DNA from: Lachnospiraceae bacterium UBA4631
Lineage (GTDB): Bacteria > Bacillota > Clostridia > Lachnospirales > Lachnospiraceae
Reading direction: 5' to 3'
Length of the DNA: 64,000 nucleotides
Assembly (NCBI GenBank): GCA_002406015.1
Contig: DHMX01000003.1
Coordinates: 1-64,000, forward strand
Shown: one piece after another, positions 9,033 through 16,706 of the stretch
Layout: every line of letters starts with the position of its first letter
Position numbering within the stretch: position 1 is the first letter of the stretch
Position numbers and translations under genes: made by a program
The notes under the pieces: model-generated
Seen by the model: the letters and a program-made list of their open reading frames with translations, nothing else
Told to the model about the DNA's origin: nothing
Database searches by the model: none

Positions 9033-9815
9033 CTAAATATCTTCTTCTAAATATCTTAATACTTCTTCATATTTCATCGTACCTCCGAACAAATCCAAGG
9101 CACTTCCTATCGTAACATCCAACCGGTTCTTTCCCAGACTGCGTAGCTGCTGCAAGTCCTCAAAGGAACCGATACCACCGGCATAGGTAACCGGACATCC
9201 GCTCCAGTCTCCTAACAGCTCTGCTAACGGTTGCTCAATCCCCTTTGCCTTACCTTCCGCATCCACCGCATGAATCAGAAATTCATCACAATACTCTGCA
9301 ATGTGCTTCATAAATGACAAGTTCACCGTTTCCTCGGTAAATTTCTGCCAGCGGTCCGTCACAACGTAATAGTCATCCCCACGCCGCCTGCAAGACAAAT
9401 CAATAACCAGATGCTCTTTTCCGACAGCTTTCCGTAATGCCTCTAACCGGTCATACCGAATCGTTCCGTCCCGGAACACATAGGAGGTTACAATTACGTG
9501 CGATGCTCCCATATTCAGGAAATCGGCTGCATTTCCTTCATGGATTCCTCCGCCAATCTGTAAGCCGCCGGGATATTCCCGCAACGCCAGCCTCGCCTGC
9601 TCCAAGTCTGCTTCATAGTATTCGGAGCCTGCCGGATTTAACAAAATAATATGTCCGCCTTTGATTCCGCTGTCCCGGTACAGCCTTGCATAAAAGCCCG
9701 CATCCTGAACCGCTACAAAGTTCTCCTCTGCCTGATTCTTATCATCCAGCAGACTTCCGCCGACAATCTGCTTTACCTTTCCGTTATGTATATCGATACA
9801 TGGTCGGAATCTCAC
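9033..9815 (-). CDS. hisA: Eukaryotic-type HisA (ProFAR isomerase) homologue
   Basis: This 260-residue TIM-barrel protein is of the HisA family, whose enzymes isomerise ProFAR to PRFAR in histidine synthesis. The N-terminus CIDIHNGKVKQIVGG carries the first catalytic Asp (Asp8), and the second is Asp139 in IDLSCRR. As I recall the family, several blocks match the fungal HIS6 branch better than common bacterial HisA: IDLSCRR, FLIHAVDAEGKAKGI, VTSYVFRDG and SALDLFGG. The gene lies outside any histidine operon, 2 nt after the PGDYG-like gene and 22 nt before the glucanase. ProFAR isomerase activity is likely if the cell lacks a canonical hisA; otherwise it may act on a related substrate. Confidence 0.85.
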   Translation of the reverse strand: MRFRPCIDIHNGKVKQIVGGSLLDDKNQAEENFVAVQDAGFYARLYRDSGIKGGHIILLNPAGSEYYEADLEQARLALREYPGGLQIGGGIHEGNAADFLNMGASHVIVTSYVFRDGTIRYDRLEALRKAVGKEHLVIDLSCRRRGDDYYVVTDRWQKFTEETVNLSFMKHIAEYCDEFLIHAVDAEGKAKGIEQPLAELLGDWSGCPVTYAGGIGSFEDLQQLRSLGKNRLDVTIGSALDLFGGTMKYEEVLRYLEEDI

Positions 9816-9817
9816 GT

Positions 9818-10831
9818 CTATCCCTCCTCATAGCTTTGTAAAAATATATCTCTCTGAATCACATATATATCGCAGAAATCCTCTGCCCGTACTGCCAGAT
9901 AATCTCCCGGTCTTCCGAGAAAATATTCCTGCTCTTTATCTGCCGGAAAGATTTTGGTCCGACAGGTCAATTCCCTTGCATAGATGCCGGCACCCGCCTT
10001 TGGATAACATAAATGTGCCATTTCATCCAGACTGATATAAGCTCCTTCCGGTACGGTTTCCACTGCCGGAAGAAAATCCAACATTTGTCCGAACACATCC
10101 AGCTTCTCCGCTGTCGGCTCATAGGTCTTTAAGAAGGTCTCCTTGGCTATATCGTAGATTTCACCGCGGCACCCAATCATAATATAGGTATCCGGACTTG
10201 CGGTAATAATTAACCCCGACTCATTTTCCAAGGATTTCATGCTTATCTGCTGCCCCTCCGGCACAATATCCAGTGACCTTACATATGCCCATGGTATTGC
10301 CTTTTTATAATACCGCACCATGCTCTTAATATCCTCTGTATGAAGGGCTGCATATTCTGCGGCATCTATCCAGTCACATTCCCGGAAATACTTGTCTGCC
10401 TTTTTCATAAAATATTCCATCGTGTCTGTAATATCCTGCTCCGCCATTTTTACCTGCAAAATAACAGACGAAATTCTGCCGCTTGCACACGCGGCGGTTC
10501 CCTTTACCAAGCCAAACTCCGGAATCAGAAAATCCAGAAATTCCAATGCCCGGACCCGGCGGGACTGACTAATACACAAGAGCTGCTCCTCCTCCTGTGT
10601 ATTCCAAAGCAATAGCAGATACTTGCAGGAAAGCTTGTGTAGCAGCATTTCTCCGTATGCGGCTAAGGACTTCCATTCACCCGTCAATACCTGATGGGAT
10701 AGCTGTCCGGCTGTTGCTCCCGCAGCTTCTACTATGCAGAAGTCTTCTTTTTTATATCGGTATTCACCCTTCCATTCTCCATCTGCAATGCGGTTATCCT
10801 CTATTTCAAAGCCATAGATTTCATATTCCAC
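9818..10831 (-). CDS. Uncharacterised protein with two PGDYG-like modules
   Basis: This 337-residue soluble protein has no signal or membrane segment. The N-terminal 190 residues match nothing I know. The C-terminal half holds two copies of one small module: SPDTYIMIGCRGEIYDIAK ending FLKTYE (about 213-240), and RPGDYLAVRAEDFCDIYVIQ ending FLQSYE (about 304-335). Both fit the PGDYG-type pattern (Pro-Gly-Asp-Tyr-Leu ... Tyr ... Phe-x-x-x-Tyr). It is translated right after the nucleotide cyclase gene (22-nt gap) and right before the HisA-like gene (2-nt gap), so it belongs to the same operon. A binding or adaptor role is possible but is not shown by the sequence. Confidence 0.7.
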   Translation of the reverse strand: MEYEIYGFEIEDNRIADGEWKGEYRYKKEDFCIVEAAGATAGQLSHQVLTGEWKSLAAYGEMLLHKLSCKYLLLLWNTQEEEQLLCISQSRRVRALEFLDFLIPEFGLVKGTAACASGRISSVILQVKMAEQDITDTMEYFMKKADKYFRECDWIDAAEYAALHTEDIKSMVRYYKKAIPWAYVRSLDIVPEGQQISMKSLENESGLIITASPDTYIMIGCRGEIYDIAKETFLKTYEPTAEKLDVFGQMLDFLPAVETVPEGAYISLDEMAHLCYPKAGAGIYARELTCRTKIFPADKEQEYFLGRPGDYLAVRAEDFCDIYVIQRDIFLQSYEEG

Positions 10832-10853
10832 CTGTGTCGCCTCCTGCCCTGTA

Positions 10854-12368
10854 TCATAGGTTGTTCTTTCCTGTTCCTTCTGTTACAAACTGCTCCGAAA
10901 AGCTCTGGAAGCTCCGGCTGACATGCGTAAAATGAAGCACCACCCGATCAAACTGACGCTTTACCACCTTGGCATAAACACCGGTAAAGATTGCCCTTCC
11001 TTCTTTGCCTGCCGCAAAGATTTCCACATCCGAATAGGTTTTTAATTCAGCTTGGAAATCCTCCAGCTCTACTACTGCACGCTTATAGGAAAATTGCACC
11101 AGCCTTGCCGGAATCGCATCCTCCTTAATCAGCTTTCCCTCTATCGGATAGAGATTAAAAATTATCCATTCCGTTATCGGTGACAGCACATCAAAATCAA
11201 CATTAGCAATCATCAACTGATACTCGCCGCCGATTCCGATGACCTCCTTGACCGTTACCGGCTTCTGAATCCCCTTTGCCGTAATTTCCATTCGGTTATG
11301 TATCTCAACCGGACAGGCTATCTGCTCCAGACTTTCACTGGAAATTAACACCTGACCGCCTACACTGTAGCTTTCAATACGGGAGCATTCATTTACAATT
11401 CTTCCGATTACGTTGTAACGCATCATTTTCTCGGAGCCGACATTTCCGATAAATGCTTCTCCGCGATGGATTCCGATTCCCATTTCCAATGCCGGATAAT
11501 TATGCTTTAAGCAATACGCATTTACCTCACCCATCAGATTCTGCATGGTAATTGCCGCCGCAATTGCCTCCTCCGTCTGCGTTTCCGAATAAAGAGGGGC
11601 TCCGAATACCGCTAAGATTCCATCTCCCAGAAATTCAATTACGGTTCCATGATACTGGGTAATTGCCTCCACCATTTTCCCAAAGTAAAGGTTTAAAAGG
11701 TCCGTTACCACCTCCGGGTCCAATTCCTCGGAAAGCGAAGTAAAGCCCCGCAGGTCAGACATCATAACGGTTAATTCCCGCTTTTCTCCGCCCAGGGTCG
11801 CTCCCTCCGGATGCTCCATTACAACATCGACTACCTTATCGGAAAAATAACGTCCTAATATCTGATGCAGCAGGGCATTTCTTGATTTTAACTGCTCATT
11901 TAACCGCAGGATTTCCCTTGCAGCCTGCAAATCCCCCGCCTGCTTTTGAAGCATTTTCTCATAATTTTTCGTTACCTCATGCTGCCATGCGGTTCGTTCA
12001 ATCCGGAGAATCTCGGAATCCGAAAACGGCTTGTCAACGACAACCATGGCACCACGTTCATAACAATCCTCATCCACAGAGGAATCATCCACCATAAAGA
12101 ATAACGGAACACCTGCCAATGCCTGCTGATTCTTTAGATAGGTCAGGGTTTGAAAATCATTCTTCTGTGCCATTGTATAATCCATTATGATTAACGATGG
12201 TGTGCTGATTCGGGAACGCTCTCCCTGCGTCTGGGCATTGATTGCCTTCTCTACCGCCTCCGTCGAAAGCATACAAAATGCCCGCATACTGCCGGTAGAG
12301 TTAATCCGCCGCTGTGCTTCTATCATTTCATTCCGGTTGTCGCCTATCACCCAGATGATTTTTTCCAC
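10854..12368 (-). CDS. Receiver-domain class III nucleotide cyclase
   Basis: This 504-residue cytosolic protein has an N-terminal receiver-like domain (1-125; Asp63 in IIMDY and Lys113 in DKPF), a helical linker (130-185), a class III cyclase domain (195-375), and a C-terminal region (about 400-490) with a possible PilZ-like beta fold. Metal-binding Asp205 (SDLRGFTSL) and Asp249 (FLGDGILAVFGAP) are present, as are Asn326 and Arg330 of the transition-state pair. The two substrate-choosing positions are Glu245 and Arg323, where adenylate cyclases usually have Lys and Asp/Thr. The product (cAMP, cGMP or a pyrimidine cyclic nucleotide) therefore cannot be assigned. It follows the TIR gene by 39 nt; phosphorylation by an unlinked kinase is the likely input. 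Confidence 0.88.
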   Translation of the reverse strand: MEKIIWVIGDNRNEMIEAQRRINSTGSMRAFCMLSTEAVEKAINAQTQGERSRISTPSLIIMDYTMAQKNDFQTLTYLKNQQALAGVPLFFMVDDSSVDEDCYERGAMVVVDKPFSDSEILRIERTAWQHEVTKNYEKMLQKQAGDLQAAREILRLNEQLKSRNALLHQILGRYFSDKVVDVVMEHPEGATLGGEKRELTVMMSDLRGFTSLSEELDPEVVTDLLNLYFGKMVEAITQYHGTVIEFLGDGILAVFGAPLYSETQTEEAIAAAITMQNLMGEVNAYCLKHNYPALEMGIGIHRGEAFIGNVGSEKMMRYNVIGRIVNECSRIESYSVGGQVLISSESLEQIACPVEIHNRMEITAKGIQKPVTVKEVIGIGGEYQLMIANVDFDVLSPITEWIIFNLYPIEGKLIKEDAIPARLVQFSYKRAVVELEDFQAELKTYSDVEIFAAGKEGRAIFTGVYAKVVKRQFDRVVLHFTHVSRSFQSFSEQFVTEGTGKNNL

Positions 12369-12407
12369 GCCTTTTCCTCCGTCTTTCTTGGACTTACCTT
12401 TTGGGGC

Positions 12408-13283
12408 TTACCTTCTTGAATGCCAAATATCCCGCTTTGACTTTGTCGGTTCTGCCTTTCTCTTACAATCCTCACATAATACACCGGTTCGTATCGGTGC
12501 TCCGCATTTTTCACATGGCACACGTATGGTTGACTGCTCCGGTATCTCCAGATATTCCTCCCGAAAGAAATAATTTATTACCCGTCTTGGCACACCGGTT
12601 TCCTTCTCAATTACAATGGCAGATGCCATTCCTACCTTATCCAGATAATTGCGGATGGTCTGATAATCATCATAGTTTTCGGTTCCGCAATCCTCGCAGC
12701 GATAGATTCCCATTGAAATATTTTTCAGCTTCTTGCTTCCGCAGTTTCTGCATTCCAACGGAATGCGGTTAATACGAAGGGCGTTGGAATCACGCGGACC
12801 TTTATAATATCCCATTCGCTGAAATTTCGGCTCCTGACTCTTGGTTTCTCCTACGCTCTCTGTTATCTGTGGCTCCGGCTCCTGTCCCAGCTCCCGAAGC
12901 TGCTCCTTTAATTCCTGCATTGCCATTTCCGGATTCTGTGCATAGGAAATCATCTGCACATTATTCAAATAAAACCGGAAGGTTTCATTTAGCGGTGTAT
13001 CATCCAATTGAAACGGAATAATATTCTTTCGATTGGAAATCGCACTGTCTGTTTCTTTTTCTACCCATATGGAATCCTGTGATGTCTTGGACAGTAACAG
13101 CAAGAACACCTCACATTCCCGGATTGCTTTCGGTATTTCTCTTGCATAGCTGGAGCCTGCCGGTATCATTTCCGGAGCTACCCAGCAGACGATTCCCATT
13201 GCCTTCAACGTCTGTACAAGCTGCTTTACAAATTCTCTATCCTTGGAACTATAACTGATAAATACGGTTTTTTTATCTGCCAT
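12408..13283 (-). CDS. TIR-domain protein with C-terminal zinc ribbons
   Basis: In this 291-residue soluble protein residues 5-130 form a TIR domain: start VFISYSSKDREFV, BB-loop-like APEMIPAGSSYAREI, and SIWVEKE in which Glu77 is the expected NAD-hydrolysing Glu. A linker (130-160) leads to a four-Cys zinc ribbon (CRNCGS ... CEDCGT), a short helical segment like a winged helix (YLDKVGMASAIVIEKETGV), and a second CxxC pair (CEKCGA ... CEDC). Bacterial TIR domains cleave NAD or make cyclic ADP-ribose variants, often in phage defence. The gene lies 41 nt after the GGDEF fusion and 39 nt before the cyclase. No cyclic-nucleotide-binding domain is visible, so a direct effector link is inference. 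It could instead be a signalling scaffold. Confidence 0.88.
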   Translation of the reverse strand: MADKKTVFISYSSKDREFVKQLVQTLKAMGIVCWVAPEMIPAGSSYAREIPKAIRECEVFLLLLSKTSQDSIWVEKETDSAISNRKNIIPFQLDDTPLNETFRFYLNNVQMISYAQNPEMAMQELKEQLRELGQEPEPQITESVGETKSQEPKFQRMGYYKGPRDSNALRINRIPLECRNCGSKKLKNISMGIYRCEDCGTENYDDYQTIRNYLDKVGMASAIVIEKETGVPRRVINYFFREEYLEIPEQSTIRVPCEKCGAPIRTGVLCEDCKRKAEPTKSKRDIWHSRR

Positions 13284-13324
13284 AATGCCGAACCTCCTGC
13301 CTGCTAACCATTATCCTATATTCC

Positions 13325-15118
13325 TTAATATACTACCCGATTTCTTCCTGTCTCTTTTGCCTGATAAAGCTTGGCATCTACCTGTTCTATATTTTCCTCT
13401 GCACTCACAGTCTCCTCCAGCTCCCGGACTCCGAATGACATGGTTACACGAATATCCTGTGTACCGAAGCGGCAGACCGAAGTCTCCACCGTTTCCCGGA
13501 TGCTCTCTGCCAATGCAATTGCCTGACCGCCATCCCGCTCTAAGAGCAATAATACAAATTCTTCTCCGCCCCAGCGGATTACTTCACCGTTTCCCTGAAC
13601 ACTTCTTTGCAGAATATCCGCGATATGAACCAATACCGCATCTCCCGCATTATGTCCGTAGGTATCATTTACCCGCTTGAAGAAGTCTATATCGCACATA
13701 ATGACCGACACCTTCTCGATTGCAAGCCTTGGTCTTACAATGTCGCTGTAATACTCATAGAAGCCGCGACGATTTTTTAAACCGGTCAACTGGTCAACCT
13801 GTGCCTCATGATAAAGCATATGCGATTCCAGAATCTTACCGCAATAGACCGCTACCATCGTCAGCCGCTTCACATCTACCTGTTCAAACTGACTTCTGCC
13901 GCCTGCATTAATCTTATTAATTGCCTGAAATGCTCCGATAACCACACCTCTTGCATTTGTGACCGGTATGCTCAGAATGGAACGTGTTACATATCCCGAT
14001 TTGCGGTCAACCTCCGAATTAAAGCGTGGGTCCTTATATGGTTCATTAATTACAATAATCTCATTATTCTGGATAGACGCTCCTACAATTCCCGTACCCT
14101 CCGGAATGATAATCTGCTCACTGTCCAATGCCGCCAATGTCCAATACTGCTTCTTTCTGGCATCCCAATACCAAAAGGACGCCCGCTCCGAATGAACGAT
14201 TTCCCGTCCCATATCGGTTAATAAAAGAAGTGCGGAGGAAAAGCCTTTCTCATCCACCAGTTGATTCATATACCAGAAAATCCGCTCTAACAGCTCCTCC
14301 GGCTTCAGCAGAGTGCTTCCGGAACGTAATTGATTTTCCGGTATTGCCCACAGCTTATGTAGATATTCAAATGAAATTTTCTGGTCCTCCGGCTTCGTTG
14401 TTTCAATCAGAATACTACAGTCCGAAAACAGCTCCTGACAATATATCCGGAATTTTTTCCATTCTATGTCTCCGCTGCCAACCGCAAGATGCTGGTCCTG
14501 CTGCAAATTATTATCATTGATATGTAAATGCTTTACATACGGAGCCAGCTCCCGCACCCATTCCGATACATCGGTTCCGTATACGTTGGCATGTGCATAA
14601 TCCAGACATATACCATAATTGGAATAAACCGCTAATTTCTGGGAAATCTCCAACAAAATCCTTGGTGTGGAATCAAACATATTCTCCAGATAAATCTCTA
14701 TGTCCGGATATTCCTCTAACATCCTTGCAAAACACTCTACGGTACGGTCAACAACCTGATTCTCATACACCTCTCCGTATACCATCGGATTCCAATTACT
14801 GTGAAATACCACACCTTTTACGCCAAGCGTTCTGCCAATCTCCATACTCTGCCGGATACGAAGCTCCGATACTTCGCGGATTTTCGGGTCGCTGCTGAAT
14901 ACCGTTACATCCAAAAAAGCCCCATGCATGGTACTTCCCTCCGGAAGCCCCGCTGCCTGATACCGCTCTATCACAGCCTGCTGCCGCTCTATATCGTCCA
15001 ATAGCTGCGGATTAAAAAAATCATTGATTTCAAATCCCGCATTATATAGTTTTGCAAGTTCCAGATATTCTTCCAAACGGTCTTCTCTGGACACAATTAA
15101 CCATTGTATCATACGCAC
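13325..15118 (-). CDS. Sugar-phosphate isomerase-like TIM barrel fused to GAF and GGDEF domains
   Basis: In this 597-residue protein residues 1-265 form an AP-endonuclease-2/sugar isomerase TIM barrel with likely metal ligands Glu145 (IYLENMF), Asp173 and His176 (CLDYAHANVYG), His199 (HLHINDN) and Glu239 (LIETTKPE). Residues 270-430 fit a GAF domain. Residues 440-597 form a GGDEF domain with active-site GGEEF (517-521) and metal Asp476 (CDIDFFKRVND). No RxxD inhibitory site precedes the GGEEF. The parts predict an active diguanylate cyclase under control of a ligand held by GAF and/or the barrel; whether the barrel is still an enzyme is unknown. It is the first gene of a minus-strand block with TIR and cyclase genes, and a promoter precedes it. 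Confidence 0.88.
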   Translation of the reverse strand: MRMIQWLIVSREDRLEEYLELAKLYNAGFEINDFFNPQLLDDIERQQAVIERYQAAGLPEGSTMHGAFLDVTVFSSDPKIREVSELRIRQSMEIGRTLGVKGVVFHSNWNPMVYGEVYENQVVDRTVECFARMLEEYPDIEIYLENMFDSTPRILLEISQKLAVYSNYGICLDYAHANVYGTDVSEWVRELAPYVKHLHINDNNLQQDQHLAVGSGDIEWKKFRIYCQELFSDCSILIETTKPEDQKISFEYLHKLWAIPENQLRSGSTLLKPEELLERIFWYMNQLVDEKGFSSALLLLTDMGREIVHSERASFWYWDARKKQYWTLAALDSEQIIIPEGTGIVGASIQNNEIIVINEPYKDPRFNSEVDRKSGYVTRSILSIPVTNARGVVIGAFQAINKINAGGRSQFEQVDVKRLTMVAVYCGKILESHMLYHEAQVDQLTGLKNRRGFYEYYSDIVRPRLAIEKVSVIMCDIDFFKRVNDTYGHNAGDAVLVHIADILQRSVQGNGEVIRWGGEEFVLLLLERDGGQAIALAESIRETVETSVCRFGTQDIRVTMSFGVRELEETVSAEENIEQVDAKLYQAKETGRNRVVY

Positions 15119-15145
15119 TCCTGTATATCCTTTTATCGTATTGCT

Positions 15146-15174
15146 ATTTTACCATGAATCCGCAATAATTCCAA
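15146..15174 (-). promoter_or_regulatory. Sigma-A-type promoter of the GGDEF/TIR/cyclase block
   Basis: On the minus strand TTGGAA (15174-15169) and TAAAAT (15151-15146) are separated by 17 nt, about 28 nt upstream of the ATG at 15118. Gaps within the following block are short, so this could drive all genes down to the glucanase. Confidence 0.6.
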
Positions 15175-15305
15175 GGAGAATACTTGCTATTTTCAATTCA
15201 AAAGAAATACATCTGGAAGAAATTCCCGGAACGTGGTATGGTATCTGTAATGATGCAATAATGACTATACGGAAACCATTCCAACAAGAGGGAGACTGCA
15301 CAATT

Positions 15306-16706
15306 ATGAATACCGAATTATCTTCACAATTAAAGAACTGCTATACGATTGCAGATGCCATAGAGCTTACGGACATCTATTCGGATACTGCTATGAAATT
15401 ACAGGATATGGTGCGATTTGATTTTCTTCAATTTCTCTCTTATCTGTGCTTTTCCGATGGTTCGGACCTTCGGGCAGAGCTGACCTATATCAAGGACTAC
15501 CTTGGATATGACTTTGATGTAACCCGGTTAAACCGCTTCAAATATCAGAGAACCTCCTCTGCTTCTTTTTCGATGAATCCGCCCCGCTCACTCAGCTACT
15601 TTGTTCAATGGGACATTCGCCAGAAGCATATGTACGGAAAGGATTCCGCCTCCTGTCAGCTTGTGTGTACCTATCAGGCACTCGGAGAATCCTTTATTGC
15701 CTGTAACAACGTCACCTCGCCGATTGAGGTCGGTCATCTCACCAGCTACATTTCCATGCTGGAGCATTACCTAAAATCTCTGGGTGTCCAGCCTTCTGTC
15801 TTGAACACAAAGCCGGCGAAAACTGCCGAGTCGAAATCGACAGAAACCACAGAAGCACCGGAAACGCTGGAAACCTTACTGGAGGAATTAAACAGTCTGA
15901 CCGGTCTTGACTCCGTAAAGCAGGACATTCAGAATCTTGTAAATATTATCAAGGTGCAGAAGCTGCGGGAAAGCAGGGGAATGAAAACACCTTCTATTTC
16001 TTTGCATATGGTATTTGCGGGGAATCCCGGAACCGGAAAAACTACGGTAGCTCGATTACTTGCCAATATATACCGCGGGCTTGGCGTACTGCCCTCCGGT
16101 CATCTGGTAGAGGTTGACCGTTCAAAGCTGGTAGTCGGTTATATCGGACAGACCGCTACCAAAACCGCCCAAGTAATAGAAGAAGCACGTGGGGGTATCC
16201 TCTTTATTGATGAGGCTTATACCTTAAGTGCCGGAAAAGGAGAAAATGATTTCGGACAGGAAGCCATTGATACCTTGTTAAAAGCAATGGAGGATTACCG
16301 GGATGACCTTATCGTGATTGTCGCAGGTTATCCGGACTTAATGGATGAATTTCTGGATTCTAATCCGGGGCTTCGCTCCCGGTTTAATAAGTTTATCTTT
16401 TTTGCAGACTATACACCGGAGGAGCTTCTTAAGATTCTTTCCTCCATGTGTGAAAAACAGGAATACAAAATGACGGAAGCTGCCCGCAGCTATGCACTGG
16501 ATTACTTTTCCGAACAGGTACACAGTCATTCGGAAACCTTTGCCAATGCCAGAGAGGTTCGCAACTTCATGGAACACGCAATTGCCCATCAGGCATCCCG
16601 TATTATTTCCTTAGGAAATGATGTAGCGGACGATGTGCTGATTACGTTTGAAAAAGAAGATTTTATAGCAGGTGCTTCTTCCGAAACAGCCACAGGCAAA
16701 AAATAA
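15306..16706 (+). CDS. CbxX/CfqX (SpoVK-like) AAA+ ATPase
   Basis: The 466 residues count from ATG 15306, chosen because GGGAG lies 10-14 nt upstream and the paralogue at 36374-37789 aligns from about here; an in-frame TTG much further upstream is unlikely. Residues 1-160 form a helical domain resembling TerB (FLSYLCFSDGSDLRAE). The AAA+ module (195-445) has Walker A GNPGTGKTT (239-247), Walker B ILFIDEA (298-304), a sensor segment VAGYPD and arginine candidates in LRSRFN. CbxX-type ATPases form hexamers that remodel partners (Rubisco activase CbbX, EccA); the partner here is unknown. It is divergent from the GGDEF fusion. Its last 44 nt overlap the end of convergent corA. Confidence 0.88.
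   Translation: MNTELSSQLKNCYTIADAIELTDIYSDTAMKLQDMVRFDFLQFLSYLCFSDGSDLRAELTYIKDYLGYDFDVTRLNRFKYQRTSSASFSMNPPRSLSYFVQWDIRQKHMYGKDSASCQLVCTYQALGESFIACNNVTSPIEVGHLTSYISMLEHYLKSLGVQPSVLNTKPAKTAESKSTETTEAPETLETLLEELNSLTGLDSVKQDIQNLVNIIKVQKLRESRGMKTPSISLHMVFAGNPGTGKTTVARLLANIYRGLGVLPSGHLVEVDRSKLVVGYIGQTATKTAQVIEEARGGILFIDEAYTLSAGKGENDFGQEAIDTLLKAMEDYRDDLIVIVAGYPDLMDEFLDSNPGLRSRFNKFIFFADYTPEELLKILSSMCEKQEYKMTEAARSYALDYFSEQVHSHSETFANAREVRNFMEHAIAHQASRIISLGNDVADDVLITFEKEDFIAGASSETATGKK

Noticed and set aside
10854..13283. Calling the TIR/cyclase pair a Pycsar system outright
   Set aside because: No cyclic-nucleotide-binding effector domain is visible and the cyclase has a receiver domain not typical of Pycsar; adjacency alone is not enough.
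15024..15305. N-terminal extension of the first AAA+ ATPase from an upstream TTG
   Set aside because: The 94 extra residues do not align with the paralogue, overlap the divergent gene and its promoter, and lack a ribosome site; ATG 15306 has one.
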